From Ptiloglossa arizonensis (lineage: Eukaryota > Arthropoda > Insecta > Hymenoptera > Colletidae): 64,000 nucleotides of DNA. Each line of letters starts with the position of its first letter. Position 1 is the first letter of the stretch. The notes beneath the pieces were generated by a model, which worked only from the letters and a program-made list of their open reading frames with translations, ran no database searches and was not told the DNA's origin. The translations under genes were made by a program, and so were the position numbers. Location: positions 176,001-240,000 of the forward strand of contig NW_027478540.1 of NCBI RefSeq assembly GCF_051014685.1, read 5' to 3'. Shown here one piece after another: positions 48,933 through 61,385 of this stretch.

Positions 48933-49269
48933 AAAAATTTCAAGAAATTGATGGCCAACGACGGTTGTTAATAATTATGATAAATAAGTGTCAAGATATT
49001 GCGAAGTCTGCGAAGGCGAACGGTTTCAGTGAATGTTTGTTCATTTCAGCGATTGTTATTAACATTTACGCATGTTCCCTATATTGATCGAACAATGTGC
49101 ATCTTATTTATGCATTAAAAATGATTGATTCGCCTCTAGCAATTGATTTTGATCGAACTTCAAAGTAAAGAGATGTTTCTTAAAGTTTTAAAACATGGAA
49201 AGTAATAATTGTCTATGAGATATATCAATTTAACATTTGATTAATACATGAAGAATCGAAATTTTTGGT
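48933..49269 (+). repeat. L repeat with internal deletion
   Basis: Duplicate of 15630-15966, with the same deletion, ending at the TTTGGTAT/ATACCAAA hairpin. Confidence 0.8.
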
Positions 49270-49955
49270 ATTTTCCTGATACCAAAGGTTGAAATTCGGG
49301 CATAAATTTTAGAAAATGTTTGATTTTGGGACTCTTGGTGTCAGTATACGATATGCGAGGAAGTGGCACGATTTCGCGGATTCTTCGAATTGACGTCAAA
49401 TTCCAAGAATTTCCGCGAATCGGAAATTTGTAGGACTTTCGAACGAATTTCTGAATCATGGATCCCGATTTTCTTTGTATCAGGAGAACATGATAGTCGA
49501 GGACATATAGTTTTAAGTTGTTTTACCAGTTTGATAGGATCGGGTTAAAGGAATGGAAACAAATAATGGACAAAAATAAAGTTTCTGTTGTCAGTGAAAT
49601 TGATTTTATTTCAATACATCAATTCATCGGAAATACAATCGCTTTTCTTCGATCCATTAACATATTCGCACTTTCATACTCATTACAAATATGTTGTTCT
49701 TTAAAGTACTCTACTTGTAGAAAGTACTGTACCGAAAAGTACTCTACTGTACCGTAAAAATTACTATTCTAAATTCGCAGCCGATTAGCTCGGTACTACC
49801 TACGACGAATAAATATTGTTCGTCGCGAGTAATACCGATTACCAGGTCTCACCACGTGGAGGTTGCTGCGAGCGGAGACCCGGAGAGAGATAGATGGAAT
49901 CAAAGTTCCATCGATCTCCCTCGACACGCGATACAAACGAAGATACTAAACCAAA

Positions 49956-50432
49956 GAGATGGAAGGAATCAATGTTCCTTCGATCTCCTCGTTTAGTTCT
50001 GCCAAGCAATTACATTATGGAAAAATTAGGCAAAATTGGGAAAGACGCGACACGAACCGTGCAGTTGGTCCTACTAGGTCTATCCCGTTTCCCCTCCGTG
50101 GTTCCGATTCCAGAGAAAACGAACGACGCCTACCACTCCCCTAGAGGAGTGCCCCGTTTCTCCATCTTTACGACGAGAGGGTCTTATTTTGGAGGCTTTC
50201 GCAGGGACCGGCAAAAATGCCTGCTCCTGTGCTCGCAACATGCCCCCTCTGGAAGCGGACACACCGGAAGAGACGGCGATAGACCGTTCGGACTACTTAC
50301 ACGGCCGGCCACTTGCTTGTACAAGAAGCAGTGGTGACCGGACCGAGGAACGAGGAAGCGAGCAAAATTAAGCTAAAGATTGGATAATTGCTTGGCAGAT
50401 CACAGCCTTAAAACTAACTTATTCTAACTGCA
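49956..50432 (+). ncRNA. Candidate structured RNA domain R1 (copy 2)
   Basis: Same as 16653-17129. The closing stem lies at 49998-50012 with 50385-50399, and the GGCA-AAAA-TGCC stem-loop at about 50200-50231. Confidence 0.5.
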
Positions 50433-50963
50433 GAGATAGAAGGAATCAATGTTCCTTCGATCTCCTCGTTTAATTCTGCCGAGCAACTACATTATGGAAA
50501 AATTAGCAAAATTGGGAAATACGCGACACGAACCGTGCAGTTGGTCCTACTAGGTCGGTCCCGTTTCCCCTCAGTGGGCCCGATTAAAGAGGAAATGCAC
50601 GACGCCGTCCACTCATATAGAGTGCCCCGTTTCTCCCAACTCCGCGTCAGGAACCACGCAAAGCGTGGACCTGACTTACGGAGGATGACGAAGAGAGGGT
50701 CTTGTGGCACAAGGGCTTCCGCAGGGACCGGTGCGAACACCTGCCCCTGTGTTCGCAGCATATTCTCTCTCAAAGCGGACGCACCAGAAGAGACGGCGAT
50801 CGAGCGTTCGGTCCACCTCCACGGCCGGTCACTTGCTTATGCAACAAGCAGAGGTGGCCGGACTGAGATACGAGCAAGCGAGCAAAAAGAAGCTAAAGAT
50901 TGGATAATTGCTCGGCAGATGACAGATATTCGTACATGGTGACCTTAAAACTAACTTAGTCTA
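50433..50963 (+). ncRNA. Candidate structured RNA domain R2 (copy 2)
   Basis: Same as 17130-17660. The closing stem lies at 50475-50489 with 50905-50919, the nested extra hairpin at 50640-50683, and the GGTG-CGAA-CACC stem-loop at about 50720-50751. Confidence 0.5.
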
Positions 50964-51435
50964 TACTTGGAATTAACAGTCCCGCGGAGGATGCAATACA
51001 TCAGTCCTCTTCGTTCTTCGTTCTTCGTTTTCCGATACATCTAAGAGAATGTATCTAAGTGAAACCTAAGAGAAACCTAAGAGAAACCTAAAGTCAAGGC
51101 ATAATAGAAAATAGAAATGAATTTGGTTAGTGGAAAAGAATAAACATGTAAAAACAAGTAGAAATTAAAATCAGAGAACAAATGAAATGAATTAGACAAA
51201 GAAACGATTAAAAAAAAAAAGAAAGGATTGAGAGAGTGGTCGCCAGTACTGACCACCGCCTACCGGCGGCCAGTACCGGTTACCATGGTGGGGGGTCCCC
51301 CTTCCATAAACCTAAAACGAAGAGATCCGTCCATCTCGGAGCCTCCAGGAAGAATGAAATTTTAAACAATCGGCGGCTCCTTATATACCCACCGCAAGGT
51401 CACTTACCAGTGACTTACCGTTACTTCCATTGTCT

Positions 51436-52198
51436 TTGTTCGATCTAATCGAATATTTCAACAAATTGATGGCTTTTTAGCCATTATTTATACTAGAACA
51501 TTGTTAATAATTGTTTAATCTACGGTCCTACGACGGTTGTTAATAAACATGATAAATAAACAACAAGATATTGCGAAATCTACGAAGGCGAACGGTTTCG
51601 GTGAATGTTTGTTCATTTCCACGATTGTTACTAACATTTATGCATGTTCCCAATATTGATCGAACAATGTGCATCTTATTTATATATTGCAATTAATTAA
51701 GAAACTTATAGAAATTGATTTTGATCGAGGCTCGATGTTAAAACGTGTTTCTTAATGTTTCAAAGCATGGAAAGTGACAATTGTTCATTAGATACATTAA
51801 TTTAACATTTGTTTCATTCTTATAATTTACACAATACGCGTAGAAGTGGTATTTTTTACATAAAAGTGTCAAAATTTAATTAATCGCTGTTCTGGATAGA
51901 AAAATCACCGCGATGAATACTTGTGAATCGATAATCGATACGTGTAGCCTTGAGAATGTCAGTTGGATCTCAGCGAAAAATTCCTCCGCGAACACAGAAT
52001 ATTTCAACGAAATGATATTTTAAGGCATTATTTATACTAGGACATTGTTAAAAATTGTCTAATGTATGATCCTACGACGGTTGTTAATAATAATGTAAAC
52101 AAACATCAAGATATTGCGAAATCTGCGAAGGCGTATTGCTATAGCGAATGTTTATGTCTCTAGGCGATTGTTATAAACATTTTTGCAAGTTCCCAATT
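51436..52198 (+). repeat. L repeats, long form plus partial, forward
   Basis: Duplicate of 18133-18895 with rare substitutions (for example ATGATCCTACGACGG for ATGATACTACGACGG). Confidence 0.78.
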
Positions 52199-52490
52199 TT
52201 TATATTACAGTATGAAAATTAAATTTTATCGGAAAATTTAACTAATAGTTTGGTATACATATATTTCTCGATTTTTTATGAAAATTAATATTTGTAAACT
52301 AATTAATGGTTTGCACTGTAAAAGTTGGGATTATTAATTTTACAAAATGCATTTTCTTTTGCATTGTAAATCAATAATTTCCTTATGAAGATAAATATTG
52401 GTTGCAAATCGAGAAATATATGAATACAAATATTCTACTTTCATTTCCGATCGCAATTAATTTCTGAAAACTAACTAATGATTTATGATG
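52199..52490. other. Unique AT-rich core between inverted L repeats
   Basis: Duplicate of 18896-19192, lacking the CACAATCGATCGTT segment and with CCTTATGAAG for CCTTTAGAAG. No gene is seen. Confidence 0.6.
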
Positions 52491-53805
52491 CCTAAGTAAG
52501 ATGCACATTATTCGATCAATATTGGGAACATGCATAAATGTTAGTAACAATCGCGGAAATGGACAAATATTCACCGAAACCGTTCGCCTTCCCAGATATC
52601 GCAATATCTCGGGGTTTGTTTGTCATAATTATTAACAACCGTCGTAGGACCATACTTTAGACAATTATTAACAATGTCCTAGTATAAATCATGGCTTAAA
52701 ATATCATTTCGTTGAAATATTCTTTTTTCGCGATGGAATAGTTGTTATTGAGATCGAACCGACATTGTCAAGGCTGGAAATGTTTATCGATTCACAAACG
52801 TCCATCACGATGATTTTTCTATCTAGAAAAGCGATTAATTGAATTTCGACGCTTTTACTTAAAGAATACAGCTTCCACGCGTATTCCGAAAATTATAAGA
52901 ACGAAACAAATGTTAAATTAATGTATCTAATAAACAATTGCCACTTCCCATGCTTTGAAACATTAAGAAACACGTTTATACCTCGAATCTCGGTCAAAAT
53001 TAATTGTTGTAGGCGAACCAATCATATTTAATGCATAAATAAGATGCATATTGTAAGATAAATGTTCGGAACATGTATAAATGTTAGTAACAATCGCAGA
53101 AATGAACAAACATTCTCCGAAACCGTTCGTCTTCGCAGATTTTGCAAAATCTCGATGTTTATTTATCATATTTATTAACAAGCGTCGTAGAACCATACTT
53201 TAGACAATTATTAACAATGTCCTAGTATAAATAATGCCTTATAATATCATTTCGTTGAAATATTCTGTGTTTGCGGAGGAATTTTTCGCTGAGATCCAAC
53301 TGACATTCTCAAGGCTACACGTATCGATTATCGATTCACAAGTATTCATCGCGGTGATTTTTCTATCCAGCACAGCGATTAATTAAATTTTGGCACTTTT
53401 ATGTAAAAAATACCACTTCTACGCGTATTGTGTAAATTATAAGAATAAAACAAATGTTAAATTAATGTATCTAATAAACAATTGTCACTTTCCATGCTTT
53501 GAAACATTAAGAAACACGTTTTAACATCGAGCCTCGATCAAAATCAATTTCTATAAGTTTCTTAATTAATTGCAATACATAAATAAGATGCACATTGTTC
53601 GATCAATATAGGGAACATGCGTAAATGTTAATAACAATCGTTGAAATGAACAAACATTCACTGAAACCGTTCGCCTTCGCAGACTTCGCAATATCTTGAC
53701 ATTTATTAATCATAATTATTAACAAACGTCGTTGGACCGTAGATTAAACAATTTTTGACAATGTTTCGGTATAAAAAGCCATCAATTTCTTGAAATATTT
53801 GGTTA
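52491..53805 (-). repeat. Three L repeats in tandem, reverse
   Basis: Duplicate of 19193-20506. The 77-codon frame reappears at 52963-53196 with one residue changed. Confidence 0.78.
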
Positions 53806-54198
53806 CATCGAACAAATACGATCGAAGAAGCCGTGGGGTAAATAAATGAATATTTCTCTACATATCGGAATTATAGTTTGTATGTATGCAAATATATTCT
53901 GAACCCGCAATTACAAATCCCTGTAACGTGGTAATTACATGGCTTGCCACCTATTGGAGAAAGGGTTAAACTACACTTAAGGGGTGAAAACATCTGGCGG
54001 AGAAACACTCAAGTTTGTCGAGGAATTGTTCTAATTTCCACAAATAGATGGCGCGACAAGTACAATTTACCGACATTAGAGATAAGTATTTCCATTCGTA
54101 TGATATTCCCTACCGTGCGATAAAATAAATAAATACTTTTGTGCAAACTTTTGTATGTTTCATCTTTCGAATAAATGTAAAATTAAACCTTCTACGGT
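53806..54198 (-). repeat. K block, reverse
   Basis: Duplicate of 20507-20900 with private changes (GGCTTGCCACC, ACATCTGGCGG, GAAACACTCAAG). It has diverged more than the insert in the same duplication. Confidence 0.82.
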
Positions 54199-54924
54199 AA
54201 ATTTTATTCTTGAATTTATTAATGTTTCTAGGACGATTTATTTCAGTATAAAGAGTGCTATAGGTGGGAAATTTGTGTACATAATAATTATTGAGTATAA
54301 AATAATTTTTCTTTTATAAGAGGTTAATATATTAAATAAGGAAGAAGAGTTAATCTTTATTATTTTAAATATAAAAATTAAAATTAAAGAAATTATTGAA
54401 TATAAAATGAAATATGTGAAAAATGTATTTTTGTTAATTATTAATAAAATAACTATAATAGATGTTTGTATAACAGATGAATATCCTATAATTATTTTGA
54501 TTGATCTTTTATTTAAGCAAATGATAGGGTCAATAATTACATTAATTAGGCACATAAAATAAATTTCATTATTACATTTTAATATGAGCTCTATAATAAT
54601 TATAGGAATTAATTTTATTAAAGTTATTATAAAGAATAGATTAATTCAATTTAATGAATAAATTAAAGAAATGAATCGAACATTTAAAGAGTACATCCCA
54701 ATTTTTAAGATAAGTAAAAAAAAAATAATTATTATAAATAAATAATTAGATTTATTTCGGATTCTGTGTAAATTATTATATATAGTAAATAGTATAAATA
54801 ATATTCTTCTGGAGGCTAAAGAGATTAAAAAATATATTAAATATGTATTTAGAGTATTAGTGTCTAATTTAACTATAGATCAAATGATTTATAATAGAAA
54901 TTATAAATATTGTAATCATTTAAT
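54199..54924 (-). pseudogene. NUMT ND2 pseudogene (copy N14)
   Basis: Reverse ND2 copy between K and array A7, with the shared TAA. The 105-codon frame at 54238-54555 is ND2 sequence read in the standard code. Confidence 0.87.
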
Positions 54925-57220
54925 CGAAACGGAGAAACGGAGAAACGGAGAAACGATGAAACGAAGGAAGAAACGGAGAAACAAAGAAAGAAACGGAGAA
55001 ATGAAGAAAGAAACGAAGAAACGAAGAAAGAAACGGAGAACCGAAGAAATAAACCGAGAAACGGAGAAAGAAACGGAGAAACGAAGAAAGAAAAAAAGAA
55101 ACGAACAAAGAAACGCAGAAACGAAGAATGAAACGGAGAAACGAAGAAATAAACGGAGAAAGGAAGAATGAAACGGAGAAACGAACAAAGAAACGGAGAA
55201 ACGAAGAAAGAAACGAAGAAACGAAGAAAGAAACGGAGAAACGAAGAAAGAAACGGAGTAACGAAGAAAGAAACGAAGAAACGATGAAAGAAAAGGAGAA
55301 ACGAAGAAAGAAACGGAGTAACGAAGAAAGAAACGGAGAAACGAAGAAAGAAACGGAGAAACGGAGAAATAAATGGAGAAACGAAGAAATAAACGGAGAA
55401 ACGAAGAAAGAAACGGAGAAACAAAGAAAGAAACGGAGAAACGAACAAAGAAACGGAGAAACGAAGAAAGAAACGGAGAAACGGAGAAATAAATGGAGAA
55501 ACGAAGAAAGCAACGGAGTAACGAAGACAGAAACGAAGAAACGAAAAAAGAAACGGAGAAACGAAGAAAGAAACGTAGAAACGAAGAAAGAAACGGAGAA
55601 ACGAACAAAGAAACGGAGAAACGAAGAAAGAAACGGAGAAACGGAGAAATAAATGGAGAAACGAAGAAATAAACGGAGAAACGAAGAAAGAAACGGAGAA
55701 ACGAAGAAAGAAACGGAGAAACGGAGAAATAAATGGAGAAACGAAGAAATAAACGGAGAAACGAAGAAAGAAACGGAGAAACGAAGAAAGAAACGGAGAA
55801 ACGAAAAGAGAAACGGATAAACGAAGAAAGAAACGGAGAAACGGAGAAATAAATGGAGAAACGAAGAAATAAACGGAGAAACGAAGAAAGAAACGGAGAA
55901 ACAAAGAAAGAAACGGAGAAACGAAGAAAGAAACGGAGAAACGAAGAAAGAAACGAAGAAACGAAGAAAGAAACGGAGAAACGAAGAAAGAAACGAAGAA
56001 ACGAAGAAAGAAACGGAGAAACGAAGAAAGAAACGGAGAAACGAAGAAAGAAACGGAGAAACGAAGAAAGAAACGGAGAAACGAAGAAAGAAACGGAGAA
56101 ACGAAGAAAGAAACGGAGAATCGGAGAAATAAATGGAGAAACGAACAAATAAACGGAGAAACGAAGAAATAAACGGAGAAACGAAGAAAGAAACGGAGAA
56201 ACAAAGAAAGAAACGGAGAAACGGAGAAACCGAGAAACGGAGAAACGGAGAAACGGAGAAACCGAGAAACGGAGAAACGGAGAAACCGAGAAACGGAGAA
56301 ACGGAGAAACCGAGAATCGGAGAAACTGACAAACGGAGAAACGGAGAAACGTTTCTCCGTTTCTTTTATCGTTTCTCCGTTTCTTTGTTCGTTTCTCCGT
56401 TCCTTTCTTCGTTTCTCCGTTTATTTCTTCGTTTCTCCATTTATTTATCCGTTTCTCCGTTTCTTTCTTCGTTTCTCCGTTTCTTTGTTCGTTTCTCCAT
56501 TTTTTTGTTCGTTTCCCCATTTATTTCTCCGTTTCTCCGTTTCTTTGTTCGTTTCTCCGTTTCTTTGTTCGTTTCTCCGTTTCTTTCTCCGTTTCTCGGT
56601 TTCTTTCTTCGTTTCTCCGTTTCTTTGTTCGTTTCTCCGTTTCTTTGTTCGTTTCTCCGTTTCTTTGTTCGTTTCTCCGTTTCTTTGGTCGTTTCTCCGT
56701 TTCTTTGTTCGTTTCTCCGTTTCTTTCTTCGTTTCTCCGTTTCTTTCTTCGTTTCTTTCTTCGTTTCTCCGTTTCTTTGTTCGTTTCTCCGTTTCTTTGT
56801 TCGTTTCTCCGTTTCTTTGGTCGTTTCTCCGTTTCTTTGTTCGTTTCTCCGTTTCTTTCTTCGTTTCTCCGTTTCTTTCTTCGTTTCTTCGTTTCTTTCT
56901 TCGTTTCTCCGTTTCTTTCTTCGTTTCTCCGTTTGTTTCTTCGTTTCTCCATTTATTTCTCCGTTTCTCCGTTTCTTTCTTCGTTTCTCCGTTTCTTTCT
57001 TCGTTTCTCCGTTTCTTTCTTCGTTTTTCCGTTTCTTTCTTCGTTTCTCCATTTATTTCTTCGTTTCTCCGTTTCTTTCTTCTTTTCTCCGTTTCTTACT
57101 TCGTTTCTCCGTTTCTTTCTTCGTTTCTCCGTTTCTTTCTTCGTTTCTCCGTTTCTTTCTTCGTTTCTCCGTTTCTTCCTTCGTTTCTTCGTTTCTCCGT
57201 TTCTCCGTTTCTCCGTTTCG
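54925..57220. repeat. Satellite array A7, palindromic
   Basis: Purine strand from 54925 to the switch at 56350/56351, then pyrimidine strand to 57220. The right arm contains a ~116-bp tandem duplication with a TTTGGTCG marker (56685-56700 and 56815-56825). Its right edge joins the only ND2 copy that continues into COI. Confidence 0.95.
56216..56353. repeat. 8-bp repeat zone and switch point of A7
   Basis: GAAACGGA/GAAACCGA 8-mers left of the switch at 56350/56351, with the full 18-bp palindrome at the switch. Confidence 0.85.
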
Positions 57221-58042
57221 ATTAAATGATTATAATAGTTATAATTTCTATTATAAATCATTTGATCTATAGTTAAATTAGACACTAATACTCTAAATAC
57301 ATATTTAATATATTTTTTAATCTCTTTAGCCTCCAGAAGAATTTTATTTATACTATTTATTGTATATAATAATTTACACAGAATCGGAAATAAATCTAAT
57401 TATTTATTTATAATAATTATTTTTTATTCACTTGTTTTAAAAATTGGGATGTACTCTTTAAATGTTCGATTCATTTCTTTAATTTATTCATTAAATTGAA
57501 TTAATCTATTCTTTATAATAACTTTAATAAAATTAATCCCTATAATTATTATAGAACTCATATTAAAATTTAATAATGAAATTTATTTTATTTGCCTAAT
57601 TAATGTAATTATTGCCCCTATCATTTGCTTAAATAAAAAATCAATCAAAATAATTATAGGATATTCAACTGTTATACAAACATCTATTATAGTTATTTTA
57701 TTAATAATTAACAAAAATACATTTTTAACATATTTCATTTTATATTCAATAATTTCTTTAATTTTAATTTTTATATTTAAAATAATAATGATTAATTCTT
57801 CTTCCTTATTTAATATATTAACCTCTAATAAAAGAAAAATTATTTTATACTCAATAATTATTATGTACACAAATTTCCCGCCTATAGCACTCTTTATACT
57901 GAAATGAATCGTCCTAGAAACATTAATCAATTCATGAATAAAATTTATACTTTTAATAATTGTATATTTTTTTATAAGATTAATTACATCATGAAATTAT
58001 TTAAATATATCCTTCTTATATTTTTTCCCTTCAATTAAATAA
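57221..58042 (+). pseudogene. ND2: NADH dehydrogenase subunit 2 (NUMT copy N15), 5' truncated
   Basis: From 57257 a single mitochondrial-code frame runs 261 codons to TAA at 58040-58042. Recognisable ND2 segments include SLNWINLFFMMTLMKLIPM, the GYST segment and the NFPP..LFMLKW segment near the C-terminus. About 65-70 N-terminal residues of a normal ND2 are missing, replaced by the satellite junction with stops at 57221-57256. It keeps TGA (Trp) at 57906-57908, where all array-side copies have TAA. In the standard code it is full of stops. Confidence 0.9.
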
Positions 58043-58160
58043 AAAATATACAACAAAATTAACCTTAATTTTCTAAACTATTATCTATTTATAACTTTTT
58101 TAATATTTATATTTATATTTATGATATACTGGTTATATTAATTTTTAACATAATTAATAT

Positions 58161-59689
<1,529 letters not shown>

Positions 59690-59695
<6 letters not shown>

Positions 59696-59756
59696 TATGG
59701 CAGATTAGTGCATGAATTTAAGATTCATTTATAAAATTTAATATTTTTATTAAAAA
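59690..59756 (+). tRNA. trnL2: tRNA-Leu(UUR), NUMT copy
   Basis: Lies between COI and COII as in insect mtDNA. The anticodon arm is ATGAA-TTTAAGA-TTCAT with anticodon TAA. The acceptor pairs CTTAATA (59691-59697) with TATTAAA (59748-59754) with one mismatch. A nuclear relic, presumably not functional. Confidence 0.85.
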
Positions 59757-60439
59757 TGTCCCATTGAAAAATAATTAATTTCCAAGACCCCAATTCGCCA
59801 TATGCCGATAATTTAAATCTTTTTCACAACTTCACAATAATTATAATAATTATAATCTCTTCATTAACTCTAATAATAATATTAGATATTTTTACTAATA
59901 AATTTATCAATCGATTTTTACTTAAAAATCATCATATTGAAATTGTATGAACTTTACTCCCAGTAATAATTTTAGGAGTAATTGCACTTCCTTCTTTAAA
60001 AAACCTATATTTTATTGATGAACTATGAATACCCGTATACTTAACAATCAAATCAATTGGGCACCAATGATATTGATCCTATGAATACCCAGAATTTAAT
60101 AATTTAAATTTTGACTCCTATATAGATAAAGATTTAAATAATATTTACATTTTTTGTCTCCTAGACGTAGATAATCGAATAATTATTCCATCTAATACAC
60201 TAATTCGAATATTAGCAACATCAAACGACGTAATTCACTCTTGAACTGTTCCGTCTTTAGGCTTAAAAATAGACTCAGTACCAGGGCGAATTAACCAAAT
60301 AAATTTAATTACTAATCGACCTGGAGTATTTTTCGGACAATGTTCTGAAATCTGCGGAGCTAATCACAGATTTATGCCAATTGTTGTGGAAAGAACTAAT
60401 TATTCAAACTTTATTAATTGAATTAACAACCAAAATTAA
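59756..60439 (+). pseudogene. COX2: Cytochrome c oxidase subunit II (NUMT copy), intact in mitochondrial code
   Basis: ATG at 59756 to TAA at 60437-60439 gives 227 codons with no disruption in the invertebrate mitochondrial code. The N-terminal FQDPNSPYADNL, the KSIGHQWYWSYEYPEF motif and the copper-site region [13 protein letters not shown] are present, so the CuA cysteines and histidine are kept. In the nuclear code TGA codons stop it early. Its integrity beside a broken COI suggests a fairly young insertion, or selection on the mitochondrial ancestor only. Confidence 0.93.
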
Positions 60440-60477
60440 ATTTTAACCTACTTATATAATATTTAATTAAATCAAAT

Positions 60478-60542
60478 CATTAGATGTCTGACAAAAGAAT
60501 TGATTTTTTAAATCAAATTATAGTAATAAATTACTTCTAATG
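60478..60542 (+). tRNA. trnK: tRNA-Lys(TTT), NUMT copy
   Basis: The acceptor stem is perfect, CATTAGA (60478-60484) with TCTAATG (60536-60542). The anticodon arm is TTGAT-TTTTTAA-ATCAA with anticodon TTT. It follows a 38-base AT-rich gap after COII. Confidence 0.85.
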
Positions 60543-60555
60543 ATTAAATAAACCT

Positions 60556-60619
60556 AATAAAAATTAGTTAAATCTATAACATGAAATTGTCATTTTAAAA
60601 TTATTAATCTCCTTTTATT
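60556..60619 (+). tRNA. trnD: tRNA-Asp(GTC), NUMT copy
   Basis: The acceptor stem is perfect, AATAAAA (60556-60562) with TTTTATT (60613-60619). The D arm is TAG/CTA and the anticodon loop TTGTCAT carries GTC. One mismatch in the anticodon stem. It marks the last recognisable mitochondrial base block of the NUMT. Confidence 0.8.
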
Positions 60620-60622
60620 AAT

Positions 60623-61035
60623 TAATCGGGATTTGTTAATTTACCGTTTCCTATTTTAATCGCGTGTAATTTATGTAATTTATTATTGAATGTTTAAAAA
60701 GTGTTACATGTTGCCATAAAAATGGATGGAATTTTATTAAATTATAGTATATCAATCACGACCTGTCAGAAAGCGAGTTTTCAATTTTGGAGAATTAATA
60801 GAGTTGCGTTATTTTAAAAGAAAAATTGTCATTTTACGTAAAAATTTGCTCCTTTATTAACGAATCAAGAAATAGCCCAACCAGACAAATATAATCTTAT
60901 CAGCTATTATATATGCAAATCAAATTTCGCAAATAATACTGCGAAATAATTATTTCAGCATTGTTTCAACAATTTTTGTATTATTTTGTACCTGATAAAT
61001 TTTATTCGTAATTAAGAAAGACGAGTAGTAAGAGG
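60623..61035. other. AT-rich intergenic DNA
   Basis: No gene, repeat or RNA is recognised between the NUMT end and the piggyBac target site. Confidence 0.6.
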
Positions 61036-61060
61036 TTAACCTACTATATTTGCATCCAAA

Positions 61061-61245
61061 CGCGGAATAATCCGCGAGTCGTGACTGTCAGCTATCACCG
61101 AGCGCGTAATAATACGCGAGTCGGAACTGTCAGCTATCACCGAGCGCGTAATAATACGCGAGTCGCGACTATCGACTATCACCGAGCCCGGAATAGTCCA
61201 CGAGCCTACGACTGTCAACTATCACCGAGCGCGGAATAATCCGCG
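61061..61245. repeat. Five 42-bp subterminal repeats, each with a hairpin
   Basis: Repeat starts, taken at the palindrome, are 61061, 61103, 61145, 61187 and 61230. The core is CGCGGA-ATAA-TCCGCG in units 1 and 5, CGCGTA-ATAA-TACGCG in units 2 and 3, and a decayed CCCGGA-ATAG-TCCACG in unit 4. Both arms change together. Such subterminal repeats are plausible transposase-binding sites. A 60-codon minus-strand frame across them is a by-product of the 42-bp period. Confidence 0.85.
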
Positions 61246-61385
61246 AGCCTACAACTCCCATTTTACCAGTTGCGACAGACCACGTTTAACCACTTTTGAG
61301 AACTTTTTGGTTCCATCAGTTTGATATACACCAGTGTATTCTAAATAAGTTTTGCTCTTTTGTGAAAATCTTTCAAACTGCCACT

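Larger units (their letters stand above)
49270..51435. other. GC-richer insert of unknown origin, copy 2
   Basis: Duplicate of 15967-18132 at an offset of 33303 bp, with no difference that I could find by eye. The same small frames recur because the DNA is identical, so their recurrence is no evidence of coding. Confidence 0.6.
47806..54924. repeat. 7.1-kb segmental duplication, copy 2
   Basis: Counterpart of 14504-21626. The central insert with the structured domains appears base-identical to copy 1, while the AT-rich core and the right-hand ND2 copy show scattered differences. Flanking arrays are unrelated in variant order. Confidence 0.92.

Noticed and set aside
54238..54555. Hydrophobic 67-134 residue frames in the spacers as small membrane protein genes
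   Set aside because: They are mitochondrial ND2 or its antisense read in the standard code, and they end where mitochondrial codons become nuclear stops.
58043..58160. tRNA-Trp, -Cys or -Tyr between ND2 and COI
   Set aside because: No cloverleaf with the right anticodon could be drawn in these 118 bp on either strand by eye; a deletion or an unusual gene order is possible.
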